From Mauremys mutica (Eukaryota > Chordata > Testudines > Geoemydidae), in contig NC_059077.1 in NCBI RefSeq assembly GCF_020497125.1, forward strand, positions 25,433,340 through 25,497,339: 64,000 nucleotides of DNA, read 5' to 3'. Shown piece by piece: positions 22,354-32,065 of the stretch. Each line of letters begins with the position of its first letter. Position 1 is the first letter of the stretch. Below the pieces are notes generated by a model. It did no database searches and was not told where the DNA came from. It was given only the letters and a program-made list of their open reading frames with translations. The position numbers and the translations under genes were made by a program.

Positions 22354-22500
22354 GTATTAAGATGTCAGAAATTGCCACGTTGTTTCTCCATTTTTCTTCC
22401 AAATCTCCATTGCTAATGGAAATCTTCCTTCCTTGATGATTGAGCATCTCTCTTCTTGACGTCTTAGTGGAGCTCCTCTTTTTCTCAGGCTGCATACAAT
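22354..22500 (-). pseudogene. N-terminal part of the interrupted hAT transposase
   Basis: The minus strand from about 22495 reads MQPEKKRSSTKTSRRE, a basic leader of the kind that precedes TTF fingers, and continues toward the LTR junction. Its position directly beyond the solo LTR target duplication indicates it was once joined to the body at 20055-21722. Confidence 0.5.
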
Positions 22501-23138
22501 GTTACCTTCTACGGAACAATTTAAAGTTTTACAAATTCCAGTACATGTTACCAAGTTCAGGACTAGCCTTCACTGCTAAAATCCTGCCATGTCTTCACCA
22601 AGTCATGGTTACTACAGCTATGTCCTTATAAAGTGACTGCTGGGTGTGGTAAATTGTCATGGTAACAAAGCAGCTTCTCAAGGCACCCTTAGCTATACCA
22701 CGATTTGAGCCTCACACAGTACTACATTTTCTGGCATTGTGTGTCTCTTCTGAAGATGGAGAGGGAGTGAGTTATGACATTTAAAACAAACCACAAATGC
22801 TCCCTATGCAGGTATGTTAACGTATTTGATATATACATGCTTAACTGTCCTTAAAAATCTGTCCATCTACAAAACCATAAATGTATTTTGTAGCTTTTGG
22901 GAATCAGCTTTTGAATTCTTGGTTACAGCGATGAGCTGCCACTGATAAACATCCACAGAGCCACTTAACTTATTCCTTCAAATACCTCCCAAAACACTCC
23001 TCTGCCATGTTGCCTAAAAAAAAATGGATAATGGTCCAGCAGCAGTCTCAGCACACCAGTTGCCTCTCATGCTGATCAGTATTGTCTAATTGTTTCCTTG
23101 TGTTCCCCCTGTTTGTTGCAGTCACCTGTTGTCTCTTG
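22501..23138. other. No recognisable feature
   Basis: Intergenic DNA without a convincing frame or repeat. Confidence 0.45.
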
Positions 23139-23217
23139 TCTTATCCTTAGATTGTCAGCTCTTTGGGGCAAGGATTGTCTCATTGTTGTGTGTACAGCAC
23201 CTAGAACAATGGGGTCC
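23139..23217 (+). repeat. MIR/L2-like 3' fragment, insertion site of the gypsy element
   Basis: The sequence tagattgtcagctctttggg then gtacagcacctagaacaatg matches the element at 28495-28740. It stops abruptly at the TGTAAATG terminus of the gypsy 3' LTR, so it was the insertion target. Confidence 0.6.
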
Positions 23218-23602
23218 TGTAAATGAGTTGGCCGCTGCCCATGGTCCCCTTCGTGGCTGAGGGCCCTCTGCACCGCCATGTTTTTTATTCTCCCTCTTCC
23301 AGGCCCTTTGACACAGATTCCACACACTTGCTCATCCAATCATCACCTTTATTTGGGGCTGGGTCTAGTCAGACAAAACAAACTCAAAAGTAAAGCGTGC
23401 CACTTCCCTGCTCAGAGCTGACTCCATTGCAGAGTTCCCAGAGTCACCTGCTCCCCAAGAACTGCTTCAGCTCTCTTATAAAGAACCTGCAGCATGAAGT
23501 GCCCTCCTCGCACTAGGTGTTTCTGGTTGGCTCATTTAGCAAGCCTGCTCCAGTCATTGAGTCTCCTGCAGGCAGCTCCCTCACTCACTTTGCTCTCTCA
23601 CA
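23218..23602 (-). repeat. 3' LTR of the Gmr1-like element
   Basis: On the minus strand it begins TGTGAGAGAG at 23602, directly after the purine tract AAAAGAACAAGAGGGA, and ends AACTCATTTACA at 23218. A TATAAGAG box lies at 23480-23473 and AATAAA at 23353-23348, giving U3, R and U5 in the expected order. It is 385 bp. Confidence 0.75.
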
Positions 23603-23618
23603 TCCCTCTTGTTCTTTT

Positions 23619-24115
23619 GAGTGGGTATGTTGGGCACTCATTGCATGGCTTGCCATCTTCATCCTCCCTGGACAGAAAGTCTGCATTCTGGTGGTCCTGG
23701 TGGCCAGGACAATGCTCTATGACAGATGAAAGAACTGACAAATGAAAGAGCTCTATGACAAATGTAAGGTGAGGTACCAACAGGTAACCCAGGCATTTGA
23801 ATCTTTCATTATCTGGAGCCATCAGAGCATTGTGTGGCCCCAAACAAATAATAGCACAGGGCTTTCACTGCCCTATGTATTGCTAGGCACTCCCTCTCGA
23901 GGACCAAATACCAAGTCTCATGGTCTATGGGTTTCCTGCCCATATGCAGAATAGGAGGTTCCTGACCATGGAACTTCTGGGACAGTATGGCTCCCAGGGC
24001 CTGGTCTGAGGTGTCTGAGTGTGAAATAAATTCTTGTGAAAAATCAGGGCTACACAGTACTGGTTTGTTACAGGGAATGCTTTTAACTTCTTGGAACATC
24101 TGAGGAACAGAACTG
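23619..24115 (-). pseudogene. RNase H region of the Gmr1-like element
   Basis: The minus strand encodes SPDFSQEFISHSDTSDQALG, then AILSQKF, an ERECLAIHRAVKAL helix and, after a frame change, HCPGHQDHQNADFLSRE. These match the D-A-S, E and NxxADxLSR landmarks of gypsy RNase H. It directly follows RT and precedes the purine tract and LTR. Confidence 0.8.
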
Positions 24116-24129
24116 AGGGACTGTTATTT

Positions 24130-25065
24130 TCATGGAATAGGTAAGGGAAACCATTAGAGAAGCAAACTCAGGTATTAATCACCTATAAAATCCTGCCAGC
24201 CCAAGGCATGCCCGAATTATTTTTTTTTGTTTTCAGAATGGGTGTGTTGGTTAGGGCTTCCACGGTGCCTTTCCCCATCACATACCCTAAGTATATGGTC
24301 TCCTACTTGCCTAATGCTCATTTCGTTAGCTTGTGGTTAAAATGGTGTCCCTTAGGGCTTGAAGGACTGCAGCTAAGTCCCTAATGTGGGTTGGCCAGTC
24401 CCTACTAAAGACTACCACAATATTCAGATAGGCTGCCATGTAAGGTTGATGCGACCACACCTGGTCCATTAGTCTTTGAAAGGTAGCCAGGGCTTGTGGA
24501 AACCGAGGGGCATATTAACAAACTGGAAAAGGCCTATGGTGTTGAGAAGGCTGTCTTAGCATGGCGATCGGGGGACAGCAGGATCTGCCAATAGCCCTTA
24601 GTTAAGTTTAACATAGAGATGTATCAGGCTTGGCTGAGCTAATTGAGCAGGTCATTAACTTGTTTGTGTTGATTTGGTGCAATTCCATGCAGAATCAAAT
24701 GGTCCCATTCAGTTTAGGCACATGGACCACCAGATTATACCAGGGACTTCTCAATTCCTCAGAAATGCCTAGATTTAACTTCTCCTGGACCTCCTATATT
24801 AACTGAGATTTCAACCTCTCTGGGAATGGATAGGACTTTTAACTCAGCTGGGTCCTAGGAAATGTGGAAGATATGTCCTAGTATATCTGCACCAGCATCT
24901 CTAATTGCTCTCTCTGGCCAGTAGACAACCCATCCCCAAGTGGGACCCCTTTAGCCCATACCTCAACTGGTTCTGGGAGCTGGGGTCCCAAATCCTTATC
25001 TCCTGCTTCTGGATGGACAAAGAGGTTTTCCTGTGCCCTTAGTAGTAGATCTGCTTTGGTCATTG
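24130..25065 (-). pseudogene. Reverse transcriptase region of the Gmr1-like element
   Basis: From 25065 the minus strand reads LSTGQREQLEMLVQIY, then IPFPERLK-like sequence, SPWYNLVVHVPKLNGTI, FCMELHQINTNKL, YWQILLSP, FVNMPLGF and MAAYLNIVVVFSRDW. This is the gypsy RT series (SPWxSPxVLVPKxDG, RFCxDYRxLN, YxQIxL, FxxMPFGL, YLDDIxVFS), with the YxDD motif altered to YLNI. Stops and frameshifts interrupt it. It follows integrase. Confidence 0.8.
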
Positions 25066-25079
25066 CCAGTCTGGGCAGT

Positions 25080-25935
25080 CAAATTCTCAAAAGACCATCC
25101 AAAGGACATCATAGGGGCCCTGCCATTTGGCTAGGAGTTTACTCTCCAAGCTAGGGAGCAATAAGAGGACTCAGTTGCCCAGCTGCAATATCCTCATCCT
25201 AGCTTCCTTATTATACTGCTGGGCTTGGATTTGTTGGGCCTGGTATAGGTTGGCTCAGGTCAACAACTGAGGTGCTCCAGATTCTCCCTCAAAGTAGACA
25301 GAGTAGAGGACATTTGATGAGTGGGTAGGCTGGTTTCCAAGGCTCCTTGACCAGATCTAATAAACCCCAGAGTTGTCTTCCCTAGAGAAGTTTAAAGGGG
25401 GAGAAGCCAGTAGACACCTGCAGTACTTCTCTTACCACAAATAAAAGGTACATCAGCAGCTGATCCCAGTCTCTGGCTTCTGTCCTAACGAACTACTCGG
25501 AATTGACTTAAGGTTTTCATGAAATCATTTACTAGGCCGTTTGTCAGAGACTGCTAGGCCAAGTTCTGGAGCAATTGTACTTTTAAGAGGGGACCAGACC
25601 TGTTGAAACACTTGGGATATAAAGTTTGTCCTCTGATCAGTGATAATATCTGAGGGGAGGTTTTCCCAGGAAAAGGTCTGCAGTAATTCCTATATGAGGG
25701 TGGAAGTGAAGGTGTTCCACAAGAGAACAGCCTCTGGGTACTTTGTGGCAAAGTTGACTAGTACTAAAATAAATTTGTGGCCCCAGACACTTTTCTCTAG
25801 GTGGGCTTACAGTGTTACTCTCCACCCTTTTGAATGGGATTGTTTGAGGGGGAGGGAAATTAAGGGTGCACAGCCTCATCCCTCAATCTGGGCAGGACAG
25901 ACAAAAATCTGCTACTTCCCGAAATACATCTGTTG
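25080..25935 (-). pseudogene. Integrase region of the Gmr1-like element, upstream of RT
   Basis: The minus strand carries an HHCC-type ending (VADFCLSCPD near 25900); the core LVLVNFATKYPEAV (about 25760-25720, usual VDxATxYPEA with D to N); IITDQRTNFISQVFQQV (about 25650-25600); and WDQLLMYLLFVVREV with STGFSPFKLL (about 25470-25390), typical of the integrase core C-terminus. Frameshifts and stops separate the blocks. It lies between the protease remnant and RT, an unusual position. Confidence 0.8.
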
Positions 25936-26514
25936 AGATTTGCTCTGAGAACTTTTCCACTCAGCTTATCCAGAACACTTTGTCCAGTTCTGGGAGAATA
26001 CTTTATCCAGTTCTCTGGGATCTGAAACACTCATTTCAAGTCTGTGTTTCATCGCTCAGGTTCTTTTATTTGGCATACTGCAAAGCTATGCTGAGTTGAT
26101 CAGACTCAAGCGTTGAGGATGGGTGGATAGGATCTCCATCTCACTCATGGGTGAAAGTTGATCGGGAACCTTTCGAGAGATCCCTAGAGATCAGGGGGTC
26201 TTCTCGGGACAGAACTTCTCCAGATCCTGGGGGTGCACCACTCCCCCGCCCCCCACATGACCAAGATTGAATAAGACCTGGAGAATTGCCTAGCAGAAGG
26301 GGCACAGAGTTTCTGTTCAGGAGCATGGGGAAGTATTTCCAATTGTGACCTAGGAATATGGGCCAGGGAAAATGCTTTTCTACACCTCCCCCACCTCCTG
26401 AGATATGGCTACTTGTAATATAATAGATGCACTTGGCTAAGTACATCTTTTCCCAGGTGCGAAGGAAGTTTGGACCATTCAATCGGGTATGAGGCTTTGG
26501 ATGGGAGTCTCAGT

Positions 26515-26600
26515 ATAGGAACGTTTGGCCAAAGCCAAAGTCCATTAACCCCTCTAACCAGTGTAGTCTTATCTTGATGGGAACTAGGAAGGGTCTGATG
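26515..26600 (-). pseudogene. Aspartic protease remnant of the Gmr1-like element
   Basis: The minus strand reads PIKIRLHWLEGLMDFGFGQT. The retroelement protease consensus here is a short strand followed by D-S/T-G; the aspartate and glycine are present and the middle residue is Phe. It sits between the zinc-knuckle remnant and integrase, as expected for PR. Confidence 0.55.
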
Positions 26601-26660
26601 GGATCCCTCTTTAGCGGGTCTGAGATCTTACTCTATTGGATGAAGTGACACCCAAGATAA

Positions 26661-27035
26661 TCACACACACTGCACATGTCCCAACTCCCCACAACAATAA
26701 CCTATGCTTGAGCTCTTTTGAATGGTTGACAAAGGCCCCACCTTGGGGCCAGGAACACCTGTCCCTTGAGATCCCTGGGGAGGTAGGAGATTCTGTCCCT
26801 GGAGGGGGCCCTGTACTATGGGTGCGTTCTTGTTCTGGGCCACCAAAACCTGTCTGGCTCCAATGACCCTCTAGTTACCATGAAGGGAGGATCTTCCCAA
26901 CACTCAAGGCCTCTACCATCAAAAACTTCTCCATTGTCTCTGTGACCTCTGTGATGGTTGCTGGGTGGAACCAACGGATCCAGGCTCGTAGTGCTAGAGG
27001 GAGAATTTTTAAATACTATTCCAAAACAATGCTAT
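26661..27035 (-). pseudogene. Gag capsid C-terminus (SCAN-like) and zinc-knuckle remnant
   Basis: The minus strand reads LALRAWIRWFHPATITEVTE then MEKFLMVEAL (about 27010-26915). That is the L..W...H.P....E.....E.FL..E pattern of the SCAN domain, which published work derives from the capsid of Gmr1-like gypsy elements. About 60 codons later, GYCCGELGHVQC (about 26700) resembles a retroviral CCHC knuckle with its first Cys lost. The upstream Gag part to about 27500 is too decayed to read. Confidence 0.65.
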
Positions 27036-27584
27036 CCATGAGGTAATCCACAATCTTGATTTCTGGCATCAGCCCACATGTTGTGGCCAAATCTCAGAGT
27101 CATTGGGTGATAACCCATGGGCAGCCCCCATTTGGGAATGGTTCCTTGTGAAACTTCCTCCAATAGTGCTCTGGGGGGACTCCAAACCTACCCAATATGG
27201 AATAGGACTGGGCTTTCTCTGTAAGCAGCCTAAGTCTTCTGGGTCAGGTAAGGGGTGAACTATGTGGTCCAAGAGCTCCTCTCCCAGCTGGCAGTGGTCA
27301 CCACATGCTCAAACATTGTCAGGAAGGTTTGGGGGCCTCAGAGTTAGTCATTTTGATTAGGGTGGGTCTTGGGAGAGCCTCAGCAGTGTGCTTAGTGGAC
27401 CTTACGCAAGCAGCCTGGCCATCTTGGCTTAGAACTGCCGATTCTGTTTCTGTTTGGCCAGCTGGGCCTCTGACATGTGCAGCTGGCTTCCTAGAACAGA
27501 TGATTTTGCTCCTTCTCAGACTGTTGCTGCTGTATCATTAATCACAAGATTTCCTACATGGCCCGTCTTGGAGGGGAGGATCAA

Positions 27585-27602
27585 GTCCCTGTTCAGGCGC
27601 CA
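27585..27602 (-). promoter_or_regulatory. Primer binding site, tRNA-Lys type
   Basis: The minus strand reads TGGCGCCTGAACAGGGAC two bases after the LTR end at 27605. It differs by one base from the tRNA-Lys3-type primer site. It fixes the 5' LTR boundary and the orientation of the element. Confidence 0.85.
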
Positions 27603-27604
27603 AA

Positions 27605-27765
27605 TGTAAATGAGTTGGCTGCCCCTGTGTGCCTCTGTATTGCCATGCTCTTTATTCTCCCTCTTCCAGGCCCTTTTACACAGGCTTCACACACTTGCTG
27701 ATCCAATCACCACTTTTACTGGAAGCTAGGTCCAGTCAGAGAAAACAACTCAAAAGTAAACTCAA
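27605..27765 (-). repeat. 5' LTR of the Gmr1-like element (R/U5-side part)
   Basis: On the plus strand TGTAAATGAGTTGG starts both this copy and the 3' LTR, and both share tttattctccctcttccagg, ttccacaca/cttcacaca and actcaaaagtaaa. Similarity stops near 27765; the sequence to about 27990 does not match the U3 of the 3' LTR, so the outer end is replaced or truncated. Confidence 0.7.
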
Positions 27766-27859
27766 AGGTCTAAAAATCTGTCCCAGGGCATGGCTCTTAC
27801 CTCAGAGCCTGGGTGAATGAAAGGGTTCCTTCACAGAGTATTCCAGCTGCTAAGTAAGG

Positions 27860-28494
27860 GGGTATGTGTGTACATGCAGGAATTTCTGCCCTTAATGAAG
27901 CCTTCCACACCAGCTTCAGAACAGCATGGTTAACAACTTTCCTGCACTCCCTCAAGTGTGCTGAAATAGTGACTACTTCTTTGTGGTCACTGAAGACACT
28001 ACTGCCATCTTGTCTGATAGGCAGTAGAAACAGCAGCTGTAATTACAGCAATCAGTGGTTTTGGCTGAACATGATGAAATAAGAAAACGAAATAGAGCAA
28101 CAACCATTTTCAAAATGCTTGAAATGTGAATATTTTAACATTGTTTTGTAAATTTTAGTTAAGTTTTCATGCCATTTTTTAAAAGTTAAAAGGATAACAT
28201 TTGAGCCTTTTTTGAGTAAATTTGTTTTAATTACAAGAATGTGAATTGTGTCTTTCAATTTTTTGCAATCAAAATATTGTGTGTTTTTTTAAATGAAAAC
28301 AAGAAATTTTGGGTGACAAGTAGAAAAATGTTTGAAATAAAATTGTGAAATGGCACTGATCTTTAGCAAGGACTGCATTTTCTCCCAAGTGTTTGTCGGG
28401 CAATCAAGATGGACTGGATATTAACTAAAACAAATGGAAAGGAAAAATTAAAGTCTGGATGGAACTCTCTTTCCATCTCAATCAATCAGGTTTC
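27860..28494. other. No recognisable feature
   Basis: AT-rich intergenic DNA between the gypsy element and the MIR/L2-like fragment. It does not continue the target repeat interrupted at 23217. Confidence 0.45.
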
Positions 28495-28740
28495 ACTCCT
28501 GTAAAATGAGGATAATGATGTTTATTTGTTAAGATTGTAAGCTCTTTGGGGCAGAGGTTGTCTCTTATTATGTATTTGTACAGCGCCTAGCACAATGGAC
28601 TCCTGCCTTGGTGTGGCCCTTTGACACTACTGTAATGCTACTGCTAATATAATTAGTAAAGGAATATTATTCCTTTGTAAAATGCTTTGAGATCTCTGGA
28701 TGATAAGCACTATCTGAGAGATTAATTATTATTAATATTA
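28495..28740 (+). repeat. MIR/L2-like SINE or LINE 3' end
   Basis: The stretch gtaaaatgaggataatgatg, attgtaagctctttggggca, cagcgcctagcacaatgg, gctttgagatctctggatga and a terminal ATTATT tract follow the usual MIR/L2 3' order. It lies just left of the Harbinger element. Confidence 0.65.
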
Positions 28741-29150
28741 TTATTAGTTTTCAAGTGGCTTATAGATCATTACATTTCTAATGTAAAAACACTCAGGCCT
28801 TGTCTACACTACAAGACTATTTCGAATCAACTTAGTTCGAATTTGTGGATTCGATCTTATGAAGTCGAATTTGTGTATCCATACTAAATACACTAATTCG
28901 AATTTCTGAGTCCACATTCACGGGGCCAGCGTCGACTTTGGAAGCGGTGCACTGTGGGAAGCTATCCCACAGTTCCCGCAGTCCCCGCTGCCCATTGGAA
29001 TGCTGGGTAGAGCCCCCAATGCCTGCTGGGGGGAGAAATGTGTCGAGGGTGGTTTTGGGTAAGTGTCGTCATTGAACCGTCAATCACAACCTCCCTCCCT
29101 CCCTCCTTGAAAGCGCCTGCGGGCAATCTGTTCGTGCACTTTTCTGGTCA

Positions 29151-29603
29151 GTGACAGCGCGGACGCCACAGCACTGCAAGCATGGAGCCCGCTGCGATCA
29201 TCGCCGTTTTCTCCTCCTCGCACTTTATCGTCCACCTCTTCCACAGTCAGCTGATGAGAAATTGGGCTACTTTTCAATGGTGCTGCAAGCACTGGGGGAC
29301 CATAGGGGACGTTTTGCAAACATCAACGTCGGGTGGCCGGGCAAGGTTCATGATGCGTGTGTTTTCAGGAACTGTGGGCTGCTCAGACGCCTGCAGGAAG
29401 GTAGTTTCTTCCCGGACCACGAAATAACTGTTGTGGATGTGCAGATGCCTATAGTCATCCTCGGGGACCCAGCCTGCCCGCTAATGCACTTGCTCATGAA
29501 GCCCTATACAGGCGCCTGGGACAGCGACAAGGAACTCTTCAAATACCAGCGAGCAGCGAGCAGCGTGACCTGTGACTGTTCAGTTTCTTTACAGAGAAGC
29601 TGA
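29151..29603 (+). pseudogene. PIF/Harbinger transposase, internally deleted and truncated
   Basis: After a short leader with a frameshift (MEPAAIIAVFSSS in a neighbouring frame), the frame reads EKLGYFSMVLQALGDHRGRF, NINVGWPGKVHDACVFRN, GLLRRLQEGSFFPDHEITVV, then ILGDPACPL and LLMKPYTG. This is the RNase H-fold region of Harbinger/HARBI1-type transposase, with the second-Asp block (GDPAxPL). The helix-turn-helix and first-Asp region (usually about 200 residues) and the Glu block (ECAFG) are missing. It cannot be active. Confidence 0.85.
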
Positions 29604-30437
29604 ACCTGCCCCTGTTTCTTTACCCAGTTACTGTTGACTCTCCTCTTCGGTTACATACCCCGTTCACCCCGTTTCCCCCACTTCCAACACACGTGTAAAA
29701 ATAAAATACATGTCCCATTGTTCCTTAAGAAAGGTTTCTTTATTCATGACTTTGCGTTAAAGGGTTGAAACTGGGAGGCAGACTGTGCTGGGTAGGGTGT
29801 GCGGTGATGTAAAGACCGCCTCTAAATTCAAGGAATGACAGGCTCCTGCTCCTAGAGCGGTCCGCAGTGCCGGAATGCTTCTTTCAACGGAGCCTGCCAT
29901 CCCTCTTTATGGAATTCTGTGTGCGGGCGGATATGTGACCTTGTGGTGGAGGAGGACGGATACAGATTCCTCAGCTGCGTGACTCAGCGGTCCAGGACAA
30001 GGACCGCTGTATAAGATCTGTAACCACCCTCCCCCGCTGCAAAGTCACATCTCCCCCGCCCACACAGATCCTGGAAACCACCTCCCATACCGACCAGGGT
30101 GCCTACTGACTGCACCGTGTGTGTGACCCGCTGCTGATCCTGCCCCCGTGTCTGTACCCTGGGAAAGGTGACTGTCCTATGCAATTAACCACCCCCTTCC
30201 CCACGCCCCCCATTCAAACACAGTCTTCTTTGAAAAAACATAACGGAAACAGTAATTAACAGCAAAGCATTTTTATTAATTAAGTAGACAGTTAGGGGAT
30301 GGGACTGGGATTGGGACTACTGTGAGTCTGGAAGTGAAGGACTTCGGCAAATGTAGGCTATGAGAGCTTTTGGGTACTTGAGCACTGTGCTGTGGTGCAG
30401 TGACAGTATTCACGTCCCCGGCCGCCCCTCCTCCTGA

Positions 30438-30776
30438 TTATTTTCTGTGAGGGGGGTATGGGACTTTGTGGCGGGGGAGTGCGGTTGCAGATACACTGCA
30501 GGGTGTCTCTGTCCGCCTGCGGTCCTGCAGAACATCCACAAGGCGCCTGAGCATGTCCGTTTGCTCCCTCACTAGTCCAAGCATTGTTTCAGTCACCTGC
30601 TTGTCTTCCTCACGCCACCTCTCCTCCCGTTCGCTGTGTGAGCGCTGGCACAGAGAGACGGTCTCCCTCCACTGGCTCTGCTGGTCCGCCTCTGCTAGGT
30701 AGCAGCCCATACGTTCCTCGAACATCTTGTCCCTTGTCTTTTTCTTTCGCCGCCTAATCTTTGCAAGCCTCTGCAA
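30438..30776 (-). pseudogene. Charged coiled-coil exon of the Harbinger Myb-like accessory gene
   Basis: The frame opens MQRLAKIRRRKKKTRDKMFE and continues with Arg/Glu-rich heptads, HSEREERWREEDKQ and TMLGLVREQTDMLRRLVDVL. Basic RRRKKK followed by a coiled coil ending in a Leu-rich segment is typical of the C-terminal exon of Harbinger-linked trihelix/Myb proteins. It lies downstream, in sense, of the Myb-like segment at 33240-32721. The frame is intact for 112 codons, but the gene as a whole is broken. Confidence 0.65.
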
Positions 30777-31172
30777 GGGGGATGCTGTGTCAGGTCTGGA
30801 GACAGTGGAAGCTGTGAGATGGGAAACAGGGAGTGAATTCCTTGCAAATATTCTTTTTTGCGAACAATTAACTGAGTCTAGGCTGTCTGTGTGAATTCTG
30901 GGTTGAGACCCCTGTGCCTGCTAGGGCACAAATCATTTTCGCGGTGGATTCTGGGTAAATGTCGCCAGTCATTCCTTCCTCCGGGAAAGCAACGGCAGAC
31001 AATCATTTTGAGCACGTTTTCCATGAATTGCCCTGGCATACGCCATAGCGTGGCAACCATGGAGCCTGTTTTGGATTTTGTGTATGTCACCGTATGTGTA
31101 TTAGATGCCGCTGACAGAGGCGGGCCAGCAGCGCTGCACAGCAGCATGCTTTTGCTTTTGCATGACAGCAGC

Positions 31173-31966
31173 GATGGTTACCAGGCATACTGCACCGTCT
31201 ACCATACCATGAATTGGTAAGAAGACGGTAATAAGATGGTCATGGTTACCTGTCCTTTTGCACTGCCCCATTTGGGGCTGTCATAAGTGCCCCTGGCCAA
31301 TCAGCCAGGGGCGCAAAAGCCAAAATTGGGAATGACTCCCTGAGTCAATCCCTCCTTTTTGGTATCTAAAAATAGAATCAGTCCTGCCTAGAATATGGGC
31401 AAGTGTACTAGAGAACCACTGTATCATAGAACCAGAGAGCACAGCTGCTCTGTGTCCGATCCTGCATAAATTATGAGCTGTATGCTATTCACAGGGGGTG
31501 CTCCTGCAACAACACCACCTGTTCATTCCGTTCTTACCCCAGCCTTCCTGGGCTACCATACCATTGTCCCCCCACTTGTGTGATGAAGTAATAAAGAATG
31601 CAGGAATAAGACACAGTGACTTGTTTGTGAGAAATGAGTGGAAGGAAGCCTCCAGCTGCAATGATAGTCCAGGCAGGACATTAAGGAGTGTGGATGAAGG
31701 AGCCCATCATCCCTCTGCTAGTCCAGGGGCAATTGAATCTTTTATTTACAATGAAGGGTGGGGGCTGATGGAGCTCAGCCCCCTGTTGCAATGATGAGGA
31801 CGGTTACCAGCCATATTGCACCATCTGCCATGAAAAATTAGGGACAGGCGCCCTTGATTGACCTTACTGATGCTAGTCGGCATGGTTACCAGCCCTTTTG
31901 CACTGCCCCATGTGCCAATAGGCTGACGATGACGACGGGTATCAATCGTATTGTACCGTCAGCCAG
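31173..31966 (+). repeat. Decayed peptide-type repeat, (D/H)GYQxYCTV units
   Basis: Five units begin at 31173, 31241, 31799, 31881 and 31934. They translate in the plus direction as DGYQAYCTVYH, HGYLSFCTAP, DGYQPYCTICH, HGYQPFCTAPC and DGYQSYCTVSQ. Several differences are at third codon positions (tac/tat, cag/caa, tgc/tgt, acc/act). They are not in one open frame. I do not recognise the parent protein. Confidence 0.55.
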
Positions 31967-32065
31967 CCATGGCGGGGCGGGGAGGAGCAAGGATATTGGT
32001 GTTGAGTGCTGCAGCATCGCATCTATCTGCAGCATTCAGTAAAGATACGGTGACATGTAAACGAG

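Larger units (their letters stand above)
23218..27765 (-). mobile_element. Decayed Ty3/gypsy-type LTR retrotransposon, Gmr1-like domain order
   Basis: In sense (minus) order the element has: a 5' LTR, homologous to the 3' LTR for at least 27765-27605; a primer site TGGCGCCTGAACAGGGAC two bases after the LTR; a Gag remnant with a SCAN-like stretch; a zinc-knuckle remnant; an aspartic protease remnant; integrase; reverse transcriptase; RNase H; a purine tract; and a 3' LTR. Integrase ahead of RT is the reverse of ordinary Ty3/gypsy and matches the Gmr1 lineage. Every coding segment carries stops and frameshifts. The whole is about 4.5 kb and inactive. Confidence 0.8.

Noticed and set aside
23218..27765. 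Ancient infectious retrovirus
   Set aside because: No envelope region is visible between RNase H and the purine tract, and the domain order fits a Ty3/gypsy-type retrotransposon.
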